64,000 bases of DNA. Source: Lentzea sp. NEAU-D7. GTDB lineage: Bacteria; Actinomycetota; Actinomycetes; Mycobacteriales; Pseudonocardiaceae. The position numbers and the translations under genes were made by a program. Location of the stretch: the NCBI RefSeq assembly GCF_026242055.1, contig NZ_JAPJDL010000036.1, positions 22,227 to 86,226 on the forward strand, given 5' to 3'. The notes under the pieces were generated by a model. It had not been told where the DNA came from, did not search any database, and worked only from the letters and a program-made list of their open reading frames with translations. Position 1 is the first letter of the stretch. The number at the start of each line of letters is the position of its first letter. Positions 24,878-33,175 of this stretch are shown one piece after another.

Positions 24878-27072
24878 GCGATGGCCGTGGGGAAGCGGTC
24901 CCACACGCGGTGGGCGCCGAGCAGCGTCGTCACCTCCGCGAGGACCTTCGACGGGCTGTCGTCGACCACGATCCCCGGTCCCGTGCCGCAGCCGGCGGCC
25001 TCCACCGCCGCGCGTCCGGTGCCCCACGCGCCGATGGCCTTGGCGTGGCGGAAGCACTCCTGGATCATGAGGGTGACGCGCGGGTCGGTGGCGTTGCCCG
25101 CCACCAGCAGCGCGTCGAACTCGATCGAGCGCGCGGTGAGGAACGTCCGCTGCGCGACCAGGTCGCTGTCGCCGAGCGGCCCACCGGTCGGAGCGATCAG
25201 AAGCGGCACCATCCCGCCCGCCAGGACGGTCTCGCGCACCGTGCGCACGCCGTCGAGGTCGGCCGGGTCGACCACGATTCCGATGATGCGGCCGTCCGTC
25301 GGCCACGTCTGCCCGACCTGCGAGAGGGCGGGACTCGGCGTGACCTTCTTCAGCTTGGCCTGGGCCGGCACCGGAAGTCCCAGCCCCTTGGCCACCTCGG
25401 CGCACAGGACGGGGTCGACGTTGGCCAGCACCAGCAGCTCGCGTTCCTTGATCGCCTGCTCGTAGCACTTGCCCAGCTCGAAGGTGAACGCGCTGACCAC
25501 GTGTTCCTTCTCGACCGGCGACAGGCTCTGCCAGAACAGCCTCGGCTGGGTGTAGTGGTCCGCGAACGACTTCGGTGCCTCGCGCACCTTGACGGCCCGC
25601 GGCAACGGCTGCGCCACCTCGACGAGCGGCCGGTCCCCGGCCTTCGCGACGAACGGGTTGCCGCCGTCGAGGGTGTTCGGCCGGTAGGGGGCGACGCCCG
25701 CGTGCACGGCTTGCTGGTGGAACCCGTCGCGGAGCATGTCGTTGACCGGCACGTGCGGGCGGTTGATCGGGATCTGGTTGAAGTTCGGTCCCGCGAGCCT
25801 GGTCAGCTGGGTGTCCAGGTAGGAGAACAGCCGGGACTGCAGCAGCGGGTCGTCGGTGACGTCGATGCCCGGCACCAGGTTGCCGAGGTGGAACGCCACC
25901 TGCTCGGTCTCCGCGAAGTAGTTCTGCGGGTTGCGGTTGAGCGTCAGCATCCCGACCGGCTGCACCGGTGCGAGCTCCTCCGGCACGATCTTCGTCGGGT
26001 CGAGCAGGTCGATGCCCTCGAAGGTCTGCTGCGGGGTGTCGGGCATGATCTGCAGGCCGAGCTCCCACTGCGGGTACGCGCCGGACTCGATGGCGTCGGC
26101 GAGGTCGCGGCGGTGGAAGTCGGGGTCGAAGCCGCTGGCCATCTGCGCCTCCTCCCACACCAGGGAGTGCACGCCCAGCTTCGGCTTCCAGTGGAACTTC
26201 GCGAGCACGGTCTCGCCCTCGGCGTTGACGAGGCGGAACGTGTGGACGCCGAAGCCCTCCATCGTGCGGTACGAGCGGGGGATGCCCCGGTCGGACATGT
26301 TCCACAGGACGTGGTGGGTGGCCTCGGTGTGGGTCGACACGAAGTCCCAGAACGTGTCGTGCGCGCTCTGCGCCTGCGGGATCTCACGGTCCGGGTGCGG
26401 CTTGCCCGCGTGGATCACGTCCGGGAACTTGATCCCGTCCTGGATGAAGAAGACGGGGATGTTGTTGCCCACCAGGTCGAAGTTGCCCTCCTGGGTGTAG
26501 AACTTCGTCGCGAACCCGCGGGTGTCCCGCACGGTGTCCGCCGACCCGCGTGAGCCCAGCACTGTCGAGAACCGCACGAACACCGGCGTCTCCACGCCGT
26601 CCCCGAGGAACCCGGCCATGCAGACGTTCGAGGCGGTGCCGTAGCCGACGAACACGCCGTGCGCGCCGTACCCGCGTGCGTGGACGACTCGCTCCGGGAT
26701 GCGCTCGTGGTCGAAGTGCATGACCTTCTCGCGCAGGTGGTGGTCCTGCAGCAGCGTCGGCCCGCGCTCGCCGGCCTTCAGCGAGTGGTCGGTGTCGCGC
26801 AGCCGCGCCCCGGCGGAGGTGGTCAGGAACTCGCCCTGCTGGCCCTGGGACAGCTTGGGTGCCCCGGTCGGGGCGCCGGTGGGCGACACCGTCTCCGGCC
26901 CTGTCTGGTCGTGCTTGGGCGGCAACGGCCCCCGCGGCTCTGTGGGCTCCTCGAGCGACGGCGGCTCACTGGCCGGGGCACCGGGGATCGGCGGGTTCAC
27001 CAGTTCGGTGACCTTGTCCACCGCCTTCTCCACCGCCGCCTTCACGACCTTGCCTGGCTTCTTGCTCGCCAC
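24874..27072 (-). CDS. katE: Large-subunit catalase (HPII type)
   Basis: Heme catalase of 732 residues, the length of clade 2 large-subunit enzymes. After a Lys/Pro-rich N-terminal arm the core begins about residue 80. The catalytic His is H131 (RVVHARGYGAHG), with the distal Asn region in VGNNIPVFFIQD and the proximal heme Tyr segment in RLFSYLDTQ. The last about 150 residues are the flavodoxin/class I glutamine-amidotransferase-like domain specific to this clade (GIVVDPADLDGVRTVRE). GTG 27072 has AGGAGG upstream. It destroys hydrogen peroxide in the cytosol. A sigma-B-like promoter precedes it, as for katE in other bacteria. Confidence 0.95.
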   Translation of the reverse strand: MASKKPGKVVKAAVEKAVDKVTELVNPPIPGAPASEPPSLEEPTEPRGPLPPKHDQTGPETVSPTGAPTGAPKLSQGQQGEFLTTSAGARLRDTDHSLKAGERGPTLLQDHHLREKVMHFDHERIPERVVHARGYGAHGVFVGYGTASNVCMAGFLGDGVETPVFVRFSTVLGSRGSADTVRDTRGFATKFYTQEGNFDLVGNNIPVFFIQDGIKFPDVIHAGKPHPDREIPQAQSAHDTFWDFVSTHTEATHHVLWNMSDRGIPRSYRTMEGFGVHTFRLVNAEGETVLAKFHWKPKLGVHSLVWEEAQMASGFDPDFHRRDLADAIESGAYPQWELGLQIMPDTPQQTFEGIDLLDPTKIVPEELAPVQPVGMLTLNRNPQNYFAETEQVAFHLGNLVPGIDVTDDPLLQSRLFSYLDTQLTRLAGPNFNQIPINRPHVPVNDMLRDGFHQQAVHAGVAPYRPNTLDGGNPFVAKAGDRPLVEVAQPLPRAVKVREAPKSFADHYTQPRLFWQSLSPVEKEHVVSAFTFELGKCYEQAIKERELLVLANVDPVLCAEVAKGLGLPVPAQAKLKKVTPSPALSQVGQTWPTDGRIIGIVVDPADLDGVRTVRETVLAGGMVPLLIAPTGGPLGDSDLVAQRTFLTARSIEFDALLVAGNATDPRVTLMIQECFRHAKAIGAWGTGRAAVEAAGCGTGPGIVVDDSPSKVLAEVTTLLGAHRVWDRFPTAIA

Positions 27073-27109
27073 TGCTTCCTCCTACCGCACAGGAATGTCA
27101 GAGAGGCAG

Positions 27110-27134
27110 TACCCGGTGATTCGCGGATGCCAAC
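27110..27134 (-). promoter_or_regulatory. Sigma-B/sigma-F type promoter of katE
   Basis: Minus strand GTTG (27134-27131), 16-bp spacer, GGGTA (27114-27110). The leader to GTG 27072 is about 30 nt. One base differs from GTTT. Confidence 0.65.
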
Positions 27135-27150
27135 CATTAGGCCCACAACC

Positions 27151-27174
27151 GTTTGGCTGGATTTCGAAGGGGTA
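27151..27174 (+). promoter_or_regulatory. Sigma-B/sigma-F type promoter of the DUF4383 gene
   Basis: GTTT (27151-27154), 15-bp spacer, GGGTA (27170-27174). It faces away from the katE promoter 16 bp to its left, so the two form a divergent pair of the same class. Confidence 0.72.
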
Positions 27175-27215
27175 GCCGATCGCGTCCGAAAGGGCTCACG
27201 TTCAAGGGAGTCGTC

Positions 27216-27659
27216 ATGTCTCGAACCGAAACGGCGCGGCGTGGCACGATCCAGACCGCCGCGATGGCCGTGGCCGCGGTGTTCACCCTGGTGGGCATTG
27301 CCGGGTTCATCCCCGGCCTGACCACGAACTACGACGCGCTGGAGCTGGCCGGCCACGAGTCCCAGGCGATGCTGCTGGGTCTGTTCGCGGTGTCGGTCTT
27401 CCACAACATCGTCCACCTGGCCTTCGGCGTGGCCGGATTCCTGATGGCCCGCACGGCCGGAGGCGCGTACTGGTACCTCGTCGGTGGCGGAGCCGTCTAC
27501 CTGGTGCTGTGGCTGTACGGGTTGGTGATCGACCACGACAGCGCCGCCAACTTCGTTCCGTTCAACACGGCCGACAACTGGCTGCACCTGTTCCTGGGTG
27601 TCGGCATGGTCGCGCTCGGTCTGGCGCTCGGTCGCGGTCGCGTCGCGCGCACGCGCTGA
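27216..27659 (+). CDS. DUF4383 membrane protein
   Basis: A 147-residue protein with four hydrophobic helices, matching the DUF4383 family (common in actinobacteria, unknown function). Conserved features are HNIVHLAFGVAGF in helix 2 and NWLHLFLGVGM in helix 4, each with a buried His. ATG 27216 has AAGGGAG at good spacing. The sigma-B-like promoter and the shared divergent region with katE indicate membrane stress protection; nothing more specific can be said. The gene ends at a strong bidirectional terminator. Confidence 0.88.
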   Translation: MSRTETARRGTIQTAAMAVAAVFTLVGIAGFIPGLTTNYDALELAGHESQAMLLGLFAVSVFHNIVHLAFGVAGFLMARTAGGAYWYLVGGGAVYLVLWLYGLVIDHDSAANFVPFNTADNWLHLFLGVGMVALGLALGRGRVARTR

Positions 27660-27682
27660 TTCCGCGTATTCCTGCTGACGAA

Positions 27683-27720
27683 GAAATGGTGGGCATCGCA
27701 CTTGCGATGCCCACCATTTC
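27683..27720. terminator. Bidirectional terminator hairpin
   Basis: Perfect 17-bp stem (27683-27699 with 27704-27720) and a 4-nt loop, ending in AAA/TTT edges, between the convergent DUF4383 and alcohol dehydrogenase genes. Confidence 0.85.
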
Positions 27721-27728
27721 ACGGTTTC

Positions 27729-28919
27729 TCAGCTCGCCGGTTGGAGCAGGACCTTCTGGGCTCCGTGGAGCTTCTTCTGGAACATCTCGTAGGCGCGCGG
27801 CGCCTCGTGCAGCGGCAACCGGTGGGTGGCGAAGTCGTCGACGCCGAGAGGGTCGTCGGCGCCGGAGAGCAACGGCAGGATGTCGTCGACCCAGCGGCGC
27901 ACGTTCGCCTGTCCCATGTGGAGCCTGACCTGCTTGTCGAACAGCTCCATCATGGGCATCGGGTCGATCATGCCGCCGTACACGCCGGACAGCGAGATCG
28001 TGCCGCCCCGCCGCACCGCGTCGATGGCCGCGTACAACACGCTCAGCCGGTCGATGCCCGCCTTCTCGGTGATCAGCGCGCCGGCGGCCTTCGGCAGCGC
28101 CGCCACCAGGTTGTGCGCGATCCTGGCGGCCGGCGCGCCGTGCGCCTCCATGCCCACCGCGTCGATGACGGAGTCCGCGCCCCGGCCCGAGGTGAGCGCG
28201 CGGACGGCGTCGCCGATGTCGTCGTGGTCGCGCGTGTCGAGCACCGTCGCCCCGTGCGCCTCGGCCCGCGCCAGGCGTTCGGACACGAGGTCGATGCCGA
28301 TGACCTGCCCGGCGCCCTTGTGCAGGGCGACGCGGGCGCACATCTGCCCGATCGGCCCGAGACCGAAGATCACGACGGAGCCACCCGCCGGGATCTCGGC
28401 GTACTCGACCGCCTGCCAGGCCGTGGGCAGCACGTCGGACAGGTAGACGAACCGGTCGTCCGGCGGGCCGTCCGGAACCTTGATCGGCCCGTACTGCGCC
28501 TGTGGCACCCGCAGGTACTCGGCCTGGCCGCCGGGCACCTGCCCGTAGAGCTTCGTGTAGCCGAGCAGCGCGGCGCCCTTGCCCTGACTGGTGACCTGGG
28601 TCGTCTCGCATTGCGACTGCAGGCCGCGCTCGCACATGAAGCAGTGGCCGCAGGAGATGTTGAACGGGACGACGACCCTGTCTCCCGCCTTGAGCGAGGT
28701 GACCTCCGCGCCGACCTCCTCGACGATGCCCATCGGTTCGTGCCCCAGGACGTCGCCCTCGGTCATGAACGGGCCGAGCACCTCGTACAGGTGCAGGTCC
28801 GACCCGCACACACCGGTGGAGGTGACCCGGATGACGGCGTCCGTCGGAGACTCGATCCGCGGATCGGGCACCGTGTCCACCCGGACGTCGCGCTTGCCGT
28901 GCCAGGTGACCGCCTTCAT
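27729..28919 (-). CDS. Zinc-dependent alcohol dehydrogenase (MDR family)
   Basis: A 396-residue medium-chain dehydrogenase/reductase. Catalytic zinc ligands are in TGVCGSDLHLYE and GHEPMG. The structural zinc lobe is partly kept (CGHCFMCERGLQSQC). The Rossmann motif is VIFGLGPIGQM. The long insertion relative to standard ADH matches glutathione-independent formaldehyde dehydrogenase-like or threonine-dehydrogenase-like actinobacterial enzymes. ATG 28919 has AAGGAG upstream; the frame extends far past it but without a better start. Expressed singly, divergent from the methyltransferase gene. Substrate unknown. Confidence 0.9.
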   Translation of the reverse strand: MKAVTWHGKRDVRVDTVPDPRIESPTDAVIRVTSTGVCGSDLHLYEVLGPFMTEGDVLGHEPMGIVEEVGAEVTSLKAGDRVVVPFNISCGHCFMCERGLQSQCETTQVTSQGKGAALLGYTKLYGQVPGGQAEYLRVPQAQYGPIKVPDGPPDDRFVYLSDVLPTAWQAVEYAEIPAGGSVVIFGLGPIGQMCARVALHKGAGQVIGIDLVSERLARAEAHGATVLDTRDHDDIGDAVRALTSGRGADSVIDAVGMEAHGAPAARIAHNLVAALPKAAGALITEKAGIDRLSVLYAAIDAVRRGGTISLSGVYGGMIDPMPMMELFDKQVRLHMGQANVRRWVDDILPLLSGADDPLGVDDFATHRLPLHEAPRAYEMFQKKLHGAQKVLLQPAS

Positions 28920-28949
28920 CGGCGCTCCTTCCTGAAAAATCACAGTTGT

Positions 28950-28975
28950 GGGGCGGGTGCCCTCGTGCCCGCCCC
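28950..28975. repeat. Inverted repeat in the ADH/methyltransferase intergenic region
   Basis: GGGGCGGG (28950-28957) and CCCGCCCC (28968-28975) form an 8-bp GC stem with a 10-nt loop about 30 bp upstream of the ADH start. It may be an operator or simple hairpin. Confidence 0.4.
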
Positions 28976-29031
28976 GCAAACACGCGAAGTCACGTTGTTT
29001 CAAGGCGTTGTAGCAGGCCGATTCCACGTTC

Positions 29032-29721
29032 GTGATGTTGCTCAGGACGCGGGGCGTGTACGCGCCCCAAGACGACACCGCGCTTCTGCTCGAAGCGCTC
29101 CACGCGGCAGCGATCCCCAGGGGCGCCCGCGTTCTGGACATCGGGACAGGCACGGGCGCCCTCGCGCTGGCCGCCATGCGCGCGGGCGCCTCCGATGTGA
29201 CCGCTGTGGACGTTTCCCGCCGTGCCGTGTGGACGGCGCGGATCAACGCGCTGATGAACCGGACACCGATCCGCGTCCGCCAGGGCAACGTGCTCGACGT
29301 CGTGAAGGACGAGAGCTTCGACCTCGTGCTGGCCAATCCGCCGTACGTGCCCGCGAACTGCATCGCGCGAGGACCGGCACGGGCGTGGGACGCCGGGCTG
29401 GACGGTCGCGAGCTCCTCAACCCCTTGTGCGCCCGGTCCTTCGACCTGCTCGCGCCCGGCGGGGTGCTGCTGATGGTCCATTCTGCACTGTGCGGAGTGG
29501 ACCTGACGTTGCGGCAGCTGCGCGACTGCGGGCTGAAAGCCTCTGTCGTGCAACGGCGCCGGGTGCCGTTCGGGCCGGTCATGCGGTCCAGGACGGCGTT
29601 CCTGGAACGGCACGGCCTGATCGAGCCCGGACAGCGTGACGAGGAACTGGTGGTGATCCGAGGTGACCGAACCCCGCTCGCGCAGGGTGACGATCGTGCC
29701 GAACGGCCCCATGCTGGTTGA
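29032..29721 (+). CDS. HemK2/MTQ2-type methyltransferase
   Basis: A 229-residue class I SAM-dependent methyltransferase. The SAM motif is VLDIGTGTGALALAA, the acidic post-II residue lies in VTAVDVSRRAV, and the substrate motif is NPPY (LVLANPPYVP), the hallmark of N-methylation of Gln/Asn or adenine. Family members modify release factors, but this short actinobacterial type has no proven target. It starts at GTG 29032 or ATG 29035. The 3' end overlaps the CDGSH gene by 59 bp, so the two are coupled. Neighbours form an unusual iron-redox cluster. Confidence 0.85.
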   Translation: MMLLRTRGVYAPQDDTALLLEALHAAAIPRGARVLDIGTGTGALALAAMRAGASDVTAVDVSRRAVWTARINALMNRTPIRVRQGNVLDVVKDESFDLVLANPPYVPANCIARGPARAWDAGLDGRELLNPLCARSFDLLAPGGVLLMVHSALCGVDLTLRQLRDCGLKASVVQRRRVPFGPVMRSRTAFLERHGLIEPGQRDEELVVIRGDRTPLAQGDDRAERPHAG

Positions 29722-29890
29722 GGGGCCGGTCGAGCTCGTCACCGACGACGGCGTGACGCACACGAGCGACCGGTTCGTGGTCGCCGTGTGCGCGTGCCGA
29801 CGCAGCAAGCGCTATCCGTTCTGCGACACCAGCCACCGCCGCCGCGTCCGCAGCGACGACTCGCCCGAGTCCCAGGACGACAGCAGATGA
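29663..29890 (+). CDS. CDGSH iron-sulfur protein (mitoNEET-like)
   Basis: A 75-residue 2Fe-2S protein. The ligands C43, C45, C54 and H58 fit the CDGSH pattern CxC-x8-C-x3-H, with CDTSH in place of CDGSH. The N-terminal beta strand (RVTIVPNGPMLVEGPVEL) is typical of short bacterial members. It may carry or sense clusters or donate electrons. The start GTG 29663 lies inside the methyltransferase gene. Its last 79 bp overlap, tail to tail, with the iron-enzyme gene on the other strand, which is unusual. Confidence 0.87.
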   Translation: MTEPRSRRVTIVPNGPMLVEGPVELVTDDGVTHTSDRFVVAVCACRRSKRYPFCDTSHRRRVRSDDSPESQDDSR

Positions 29891-30801
29891 GCGGCGAAGC
29901 GTGACTCGAGGTGTTCCGTCGCCTGGATGCCGAACACGACGTCCGCCCTGAGCGACGGTTCCTGCTCCAGCAACGAACCGATGACGTCGTTGCGCATGAT
30001 CTGCTCGTGCACGGCGTCGGCCTCGATGTGCTCGGTGAAGAACTCGACACAGCGCGGGTCGGCGTCCATGCGCTCCAACGCTTGAGCCATGCGGCGGGCA
30101 CTCGGCGCCGTCGTGATCTCGGCGGCGGCGAAGTGGCCGACCAGGGCTCCGCGCAACGACCTGTGCAGGCCGAACAGCGACATCATGTTGACGATCGCGA
30201 TGGCCGGCGCAGGCACGTCGTCGAGGTAGTGCAGGTAGTCGGAGGACATCCCCGCGCCCTCCAGCAGGTCGGCGTAGAGCCGGGAGTGCATGCGGTCGGC
30301 GCGCCCGCCGCCGAACTCGTCGAACTCCACCGCCACCAGCGCGGCCTTCGCCCTGCCCCGCAGCCGGGGGATGACCCACGCGTGCGGGTCGGCCTCTTTG
30401 TGGTGGTACACCGAACGGTGCGCGAAGTACTCGCACATCTGGTCCCACGTCCCGTCGTCGCGCAGGTGGTGTGACACCCCGCTGCCGGGAACGTGCTCGA
30501 CCAGCAGCTCCGCGAGGGTTCCTTCGAGATCGTCGCCGCCGTCCACGTCGGACCGCAGCCGGGTGAGGAAGGCGTCCTCGACGCGCGCGCGGAGCCGCAG
30601 CAGTTCCGGGTCCCACTCCCAGGCGGGGTGCACGCCGTCGAAACCGCCGTAGTGCAGCTCGTACAACGTGTGCAGGGCGATGGTCAGGTCCTCGCCGTAC
30701 GGGTCGGCGTCGGTGAACTCGACGGCCCGTCCGTCCGGTTCGCCGTTCAGGGTGGCGACGACCTGCTCGGACAAGGGGCCGCGTGGCGATGGTAGTTGCA
30801 C
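29812..30801 (-). CDS. Haem-oxygenase-like iron-containing redox enzyme
   Basis: About 329 residues, all helical, of the iron-containing redox enzyme family (haem-oxygenase-like fold, often dinuclear iron oxidases). Metal ligands are suggested by VEFDEFGGG followed by RMHSRLY and, later, EHIEADAVHEQI. Members perform oxidative C-C cleavage or N-oxygenation of amino or fatty acids. GTG 30801 is chosen because it follows a GGGTAT box (30816-30811 on the minus strand) by 9 nt and avoids overlap with the upstream ligase; ATG 30852 is an in-frame alternative. It is the second gene after the ligase and overlaps the CDGSH gene at its 3' end. Confidence 0.82.
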   Translation of the reverse strand: MQLPSPRGPLSEQVVATLNGEPDGRAVEFTDADPYGEDLTIALHTLYELHYGGFDGVHPAWEWDPELLRLRARVEDAFLTRLRSDVDGGDDLEGTLAELLVEHVPGSGVSHHLRDDGTWDQMCEYFAHRSVYHHKEADPHAWVIPRLRGRAKAALVAVEFDEFGGGRADRMHSRLYADLLEGAGMSSDYLHYLDDVPAPAIAIVNMMSLFGLHRSLRGALVGHFAAAEITTAPSARRMAQALERMDADPRCVEFFTEHIEADAVHEQIMRNDVIGSLLEQEPSLRADVVFGIQATEHLESRFAAHLLSSWDSGESSLRTRRRWLVSQNG

Positions 30802-30808
30802 CCAGGAG

Positions 30809-31864
30809 TCATACCCGCGCGGTGACCAGCTCACGCACGAGTGCGAGTTCACCGCGTTCCTCCAGCGCGGGCGTCACGTGCTCGACCAGACCATCCAGCA
30901 GCTCGGTGGCGGGCACGCGGCACTCCCGCCACGGATCGACCCCCGCGCCGTCGACGCCGTACCTGGACGCCGCCCACACGGCGGCGGCGAGCACGTCGTC
31001 GCGCACCGCGGGAGGTTCCGCGCCTTTCTGGACGTCCTCGAAGGCGGCGTGGACGAGCGCACGGGACAGCGCGGCCTGCAGCACCGCGCCACCGACCTCC
31101 GCGGCGGCGTCCGCCGCGCGGAACTCCACGGTCGGCAGCCGGGAGGCCAGCCGCACGAGCCAGAACGACTGCGCCGCGTCCACGAGCGTCCCGCACGTCA
31201 CCATCCTGGAGACGTGGTCGTCGTAGTCCCGCGCGTCGCGGAACAGCGGGGGCACCCCCGAGCCGGGGAACCTCGACTGCAGCACCATGCGCCAGCTCGC
31301 GTAGCCGTGGTCGGGGGAGTTGGCGGACACGGCCAGCAGGGTCGGCAGCCACGGCCGCACGTGGTTCAGCACGGCCACCGCGGTCTCGCGGTCCGGCACA
31401 CCGACGTGCACGTGGCAGCCGCACGCCTCGTAGTCCTCCACGACGCCCGCGTACGCGTCGAGGACGCGGTGGAACCGTGCGCCGTCCGCGACGACCGAAC
31501 GCGTCGAGGCTTTGACCGGCGTGCCACGGGAAACCAGCTCCACGCCCTCCGCACTGGCGGCTTCGGCGAGCATCGCGCGTGCCTGCGCGAGCGCCTCGCC
31601 CAGAGCGGCGACGCTGGTGCAAGGCCCGGTCGCGGCCTCGACCTGGGTCCCGGCCAGCTCCGCGTGGAACTTCGTCAGCTCGGTGTCCCGCACCCGCGCC
31701 AGCACGGCGTGCGCACGCATCACCGTTCGCCGGGACGCCGCGTCGACGAGCAGGAACTCCTCTTCCACCCCAACGGTGTCAGCACACGCATCCCGCAAGT
31801 GCCCATCTCCGCTCTCCCATGGACGTCGTCGTCCGTGTACCCGCGCGGGATAGGGGTGAACCAC
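30809..31864 (-). CDS. Carboxylate-amine ligase, YbdK/GCS2 family (second copy)
   Basis: A 351-residue GCS2-family ATP-dependent ligase and paralogue of the protein at 6000. It shares VGVEEEFLLVD, ELAGTQVEAAT and CGCHVHVGVPDRETAV, so metal and ATP sites are intact. GTG 31864 is the first start; TTG 31798 would give an N-terminus closer to the paralogue. It precedes the haem-oxygenase-like enzyme gene by 7 bp on the same strand, so the two form an operon. Together with the CDGSH and methyltransferase genes it suggests a small-molecule or peptide modification pathway; the product is unknown. Confidence 0.85.
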   Translation of the reverse strand: MVHPYPARVHGRRRPWESGDGHLRDACADTVGVEEEFLLVDAASRRTVMRAHAVLARVRDTELTKFHAELAGTQVEAATGPCTSVAALGEALAQARAMLAEAASAEGVELVSRGTPVKASTRSVVADGARFHRVLDAYAGVVEDYEACGCHVHVGVPDRETAVAVLNHVRPWLPTLLAVSANSPDHGYASWRMVLQSRFPGSGVPPLFRDARDYDDHVSRMVTCGTLVDAAQSFWLVRLASRLPTVEFRAADAAAEVGGAVLQAALSRALVHAAFEDVQKGAEPPAVRDDVLAAAVWAASRYGVDGAGVDPWRECRVPATELLDGLVEHVTPALEERGELALVRELVTARV

Positions 31865-31884
31865 AACGGGGTACTCGGCCCGGT

Positions 31885-32286
31885 ATGGACGACAAGACGA
31901 TCGATGCTCTCGGCAAGCTCCGCAAGGCGTTCGAGACCACCGAACGCGCGCGAGGCCACCTGTACTCGTTCCACCAGCTCACCGGCACCGCCGACTTCGA
32001 GCTCGGTGACGCGGTCACGGCGCTGCGCGAGGCGGGGCACGAGGAGCACGCGAACCGCGTGCAACGGGAGCTGCTCGGCCGCAACGTCCTTCCTGGACGG
32101 TGGACCTTCCAGATCGTCGAGGAGTACGACGACATGTACCACGACGTCTTCCGCGACGTCGAACGCGCTGTGCGCGACGACCTGGCGGGCGGCGAGCGGC
32201 ACGGCCTGGAGAAGCAGCTCAAGCGCGAGCGCCAGCGGCTCAGCGCCACCGCGTACTCGGAGAACCCGGGCAAGACCGGCCGGTGA
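31885..32286 (+). CDS. Conserved actinobacterial hypothetical protein
   Basis: A 133-residue, highly charged, helical cytoplasmic protein (ETTERARGHLYSFHQLTG; EEYDDMYHDVFRDVERAVRDDL). I recognise it only as a type of small actinobacterial protein, with no assigned domain. The His/Asp/Glu-rich helices could bind metal. ATG 31885 has only a weak ribosome-binding site, with GGGTA (31869-31873) 11 nt upstream but no matching -35. It is divergent from the ligase operon, with 20 bp between them, so they share a control region. Confidence 0.72.
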   Translation: MDDKTIDALGKLRKAFETTERARGHLYSFHQLTGTADFELGDAVTALREAGHEEHANRVQRELLGRNVLPGRWTFQIVEEYDDMYHDVFRDVERAVRDDLAGGERHGLEKQLKRERQRLSATAYSENPGKTGR

Positions 32287-32554
32287 CCCCTCGCGACGGG
32301 TGAGTGAAAACGTGTTTTCGGCCGTTCACACCTCGATTCGTAGATCATGACCTATCGGGTGATCTTGCCCGCGTCCGGCCGTGCGGATCCGGCGCGGCGT
32401 TCTTACGGTCCTGCCAGCGGTCGCCAGACCGCCGCACCACCAGGGTTCGCCGCGCGCTCACCTGTCCAGCGGTGAACCCTGTCCATGCCGCGGACGAAAC
32501 CCTCGTCGGACAGGCGCCCTCGCGGGCGGGAGCGGGACGAGGTGCAAAAGGGAC
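32287..32554 (+). promoter_or_regulatory. Structured leader region before the Rpf gene
   Basis: A 268-bp gap. A 9-bp stem pairs 32443-32451 with 32471-32479 (GGGTTCGCC with GGTGAACCC). Actinobacterial rpf genes often follow a cyclic di-AMP (ydaO) riboswitch, but I could not match its conserved bases with certainty. The gap otherwise shows no gene. Confidence 0.4.
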
Positions 32555-33136
32555 ATGCGTCATCTCCGTGGCAACATCACCAGTCGCGTCGTGCTCATCG
32601 CCTTCTCCGCGACGGCTCTCGTCACAGCGGCCGGCACGGTCGCCTCAGCCTCGGCCCCGGTCGACTGGGACCGCATCGCGCAGTGCGAGAGCGGGAACAA
32701 CTGGTCGACCAACACCGGCAACGGCTACTACGGCGGACTCCAGTTCAGCCAGTCGACCTGGCAGGCCAACGGCGGCTCGGGTCACGCCCACCAGGCGTCG
32801 CGCGAGGAGCAGATCCGCGTCGCGGAAAGCGTTCTGCGGACCCAGGGACTGGGAGCGTGGGGTGCGTGCGGACGCCGTGCGACAGGTGGTGAGCAACCGG
32901 TGCGCAAGGGGCACAGCCCGGCCGGTCGCAAGGCCGCGTCGCGCGTGGTGCCGCTGGCCGCGCCGTCCACGAGCAACCCCGACGGCGACTACACGGTCAA
33001 GACCGGTGACACGCTCAGCAGCATCGCCGAGGAGCTGCGGGTAGACGGAGGCTGGCAGGCGCTGGTCGCCAAGAACGCCCGGTTCCTGACGAACCCCGAC
33101 CTCATCAGGCCGGGCGACAAGATCGCCACGAAGTGA
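32555..33136 (+). CDS. Resuscitation-promoting factor-like transglycosylase with LysM
   Basis: A 193-residue secreted cell-wall hydrolase. The signal peptide covers residues 1-34 (cleavage near ASA). The Rpf domain (about 36-108) has the catalytic Glu E45 in AQCESGNNW, the GGLQFSQSTW motif and the second Cys for a disulfide. A LysM domain (about 147-193) binds peptidoglycan (YTVKTGDTLSSIAEEL). ATG 32555 has AAAAGGG just upstream. Rpf proteins cleave peptidoglycan to allow exit from dormancy or spore germination. It is followed by a 16-bp terminator hairpin. Confidence 0.92.
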   Translation: MRHLRGNITSRVVLIAFSATALVTAAGTVASASAPVDWDRIAQCESGNNWSTNTGNGYYGGLQFSQSTWQANGGSGHAHQASREEQIRVAESVLRTQGLGAWGACGRRATGGEQPVRKGHSPAGRKAASRVVPLAAPSTSNPDGDYTVKTGDTLSSIAEELRVDGGWQALVAKNARFLTNPDLIRPGDKIATK

Positions 33137-33140
33137 CGTC

Positions 33141-33175
33141 CGGTGCGGGACCCGTCGGCGACGGGTCCCGCACCG
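33141..33175. terminator. Bidirectional terminator hairpin
   Basis: A perfect 16-bp stem (33141-33156 with 33160-33175) and a 3-nt loop between the convergent Rpf and antiporter genes. Confidence 0.85.

Noticed and set aside
31869..31873. Sigma-B type promoter for the 31885 gene
   Set aside because: GGGTA is present, but no GTTT-like -35 at 15-17 bp.
32287..32554. Cyclic di-AMP riboswitch before the Rpf gene
   Set aside because: Position fits, but apart from one 9-bp stem I could not place the conserved ydaO bases. A covariance-model search would decide.
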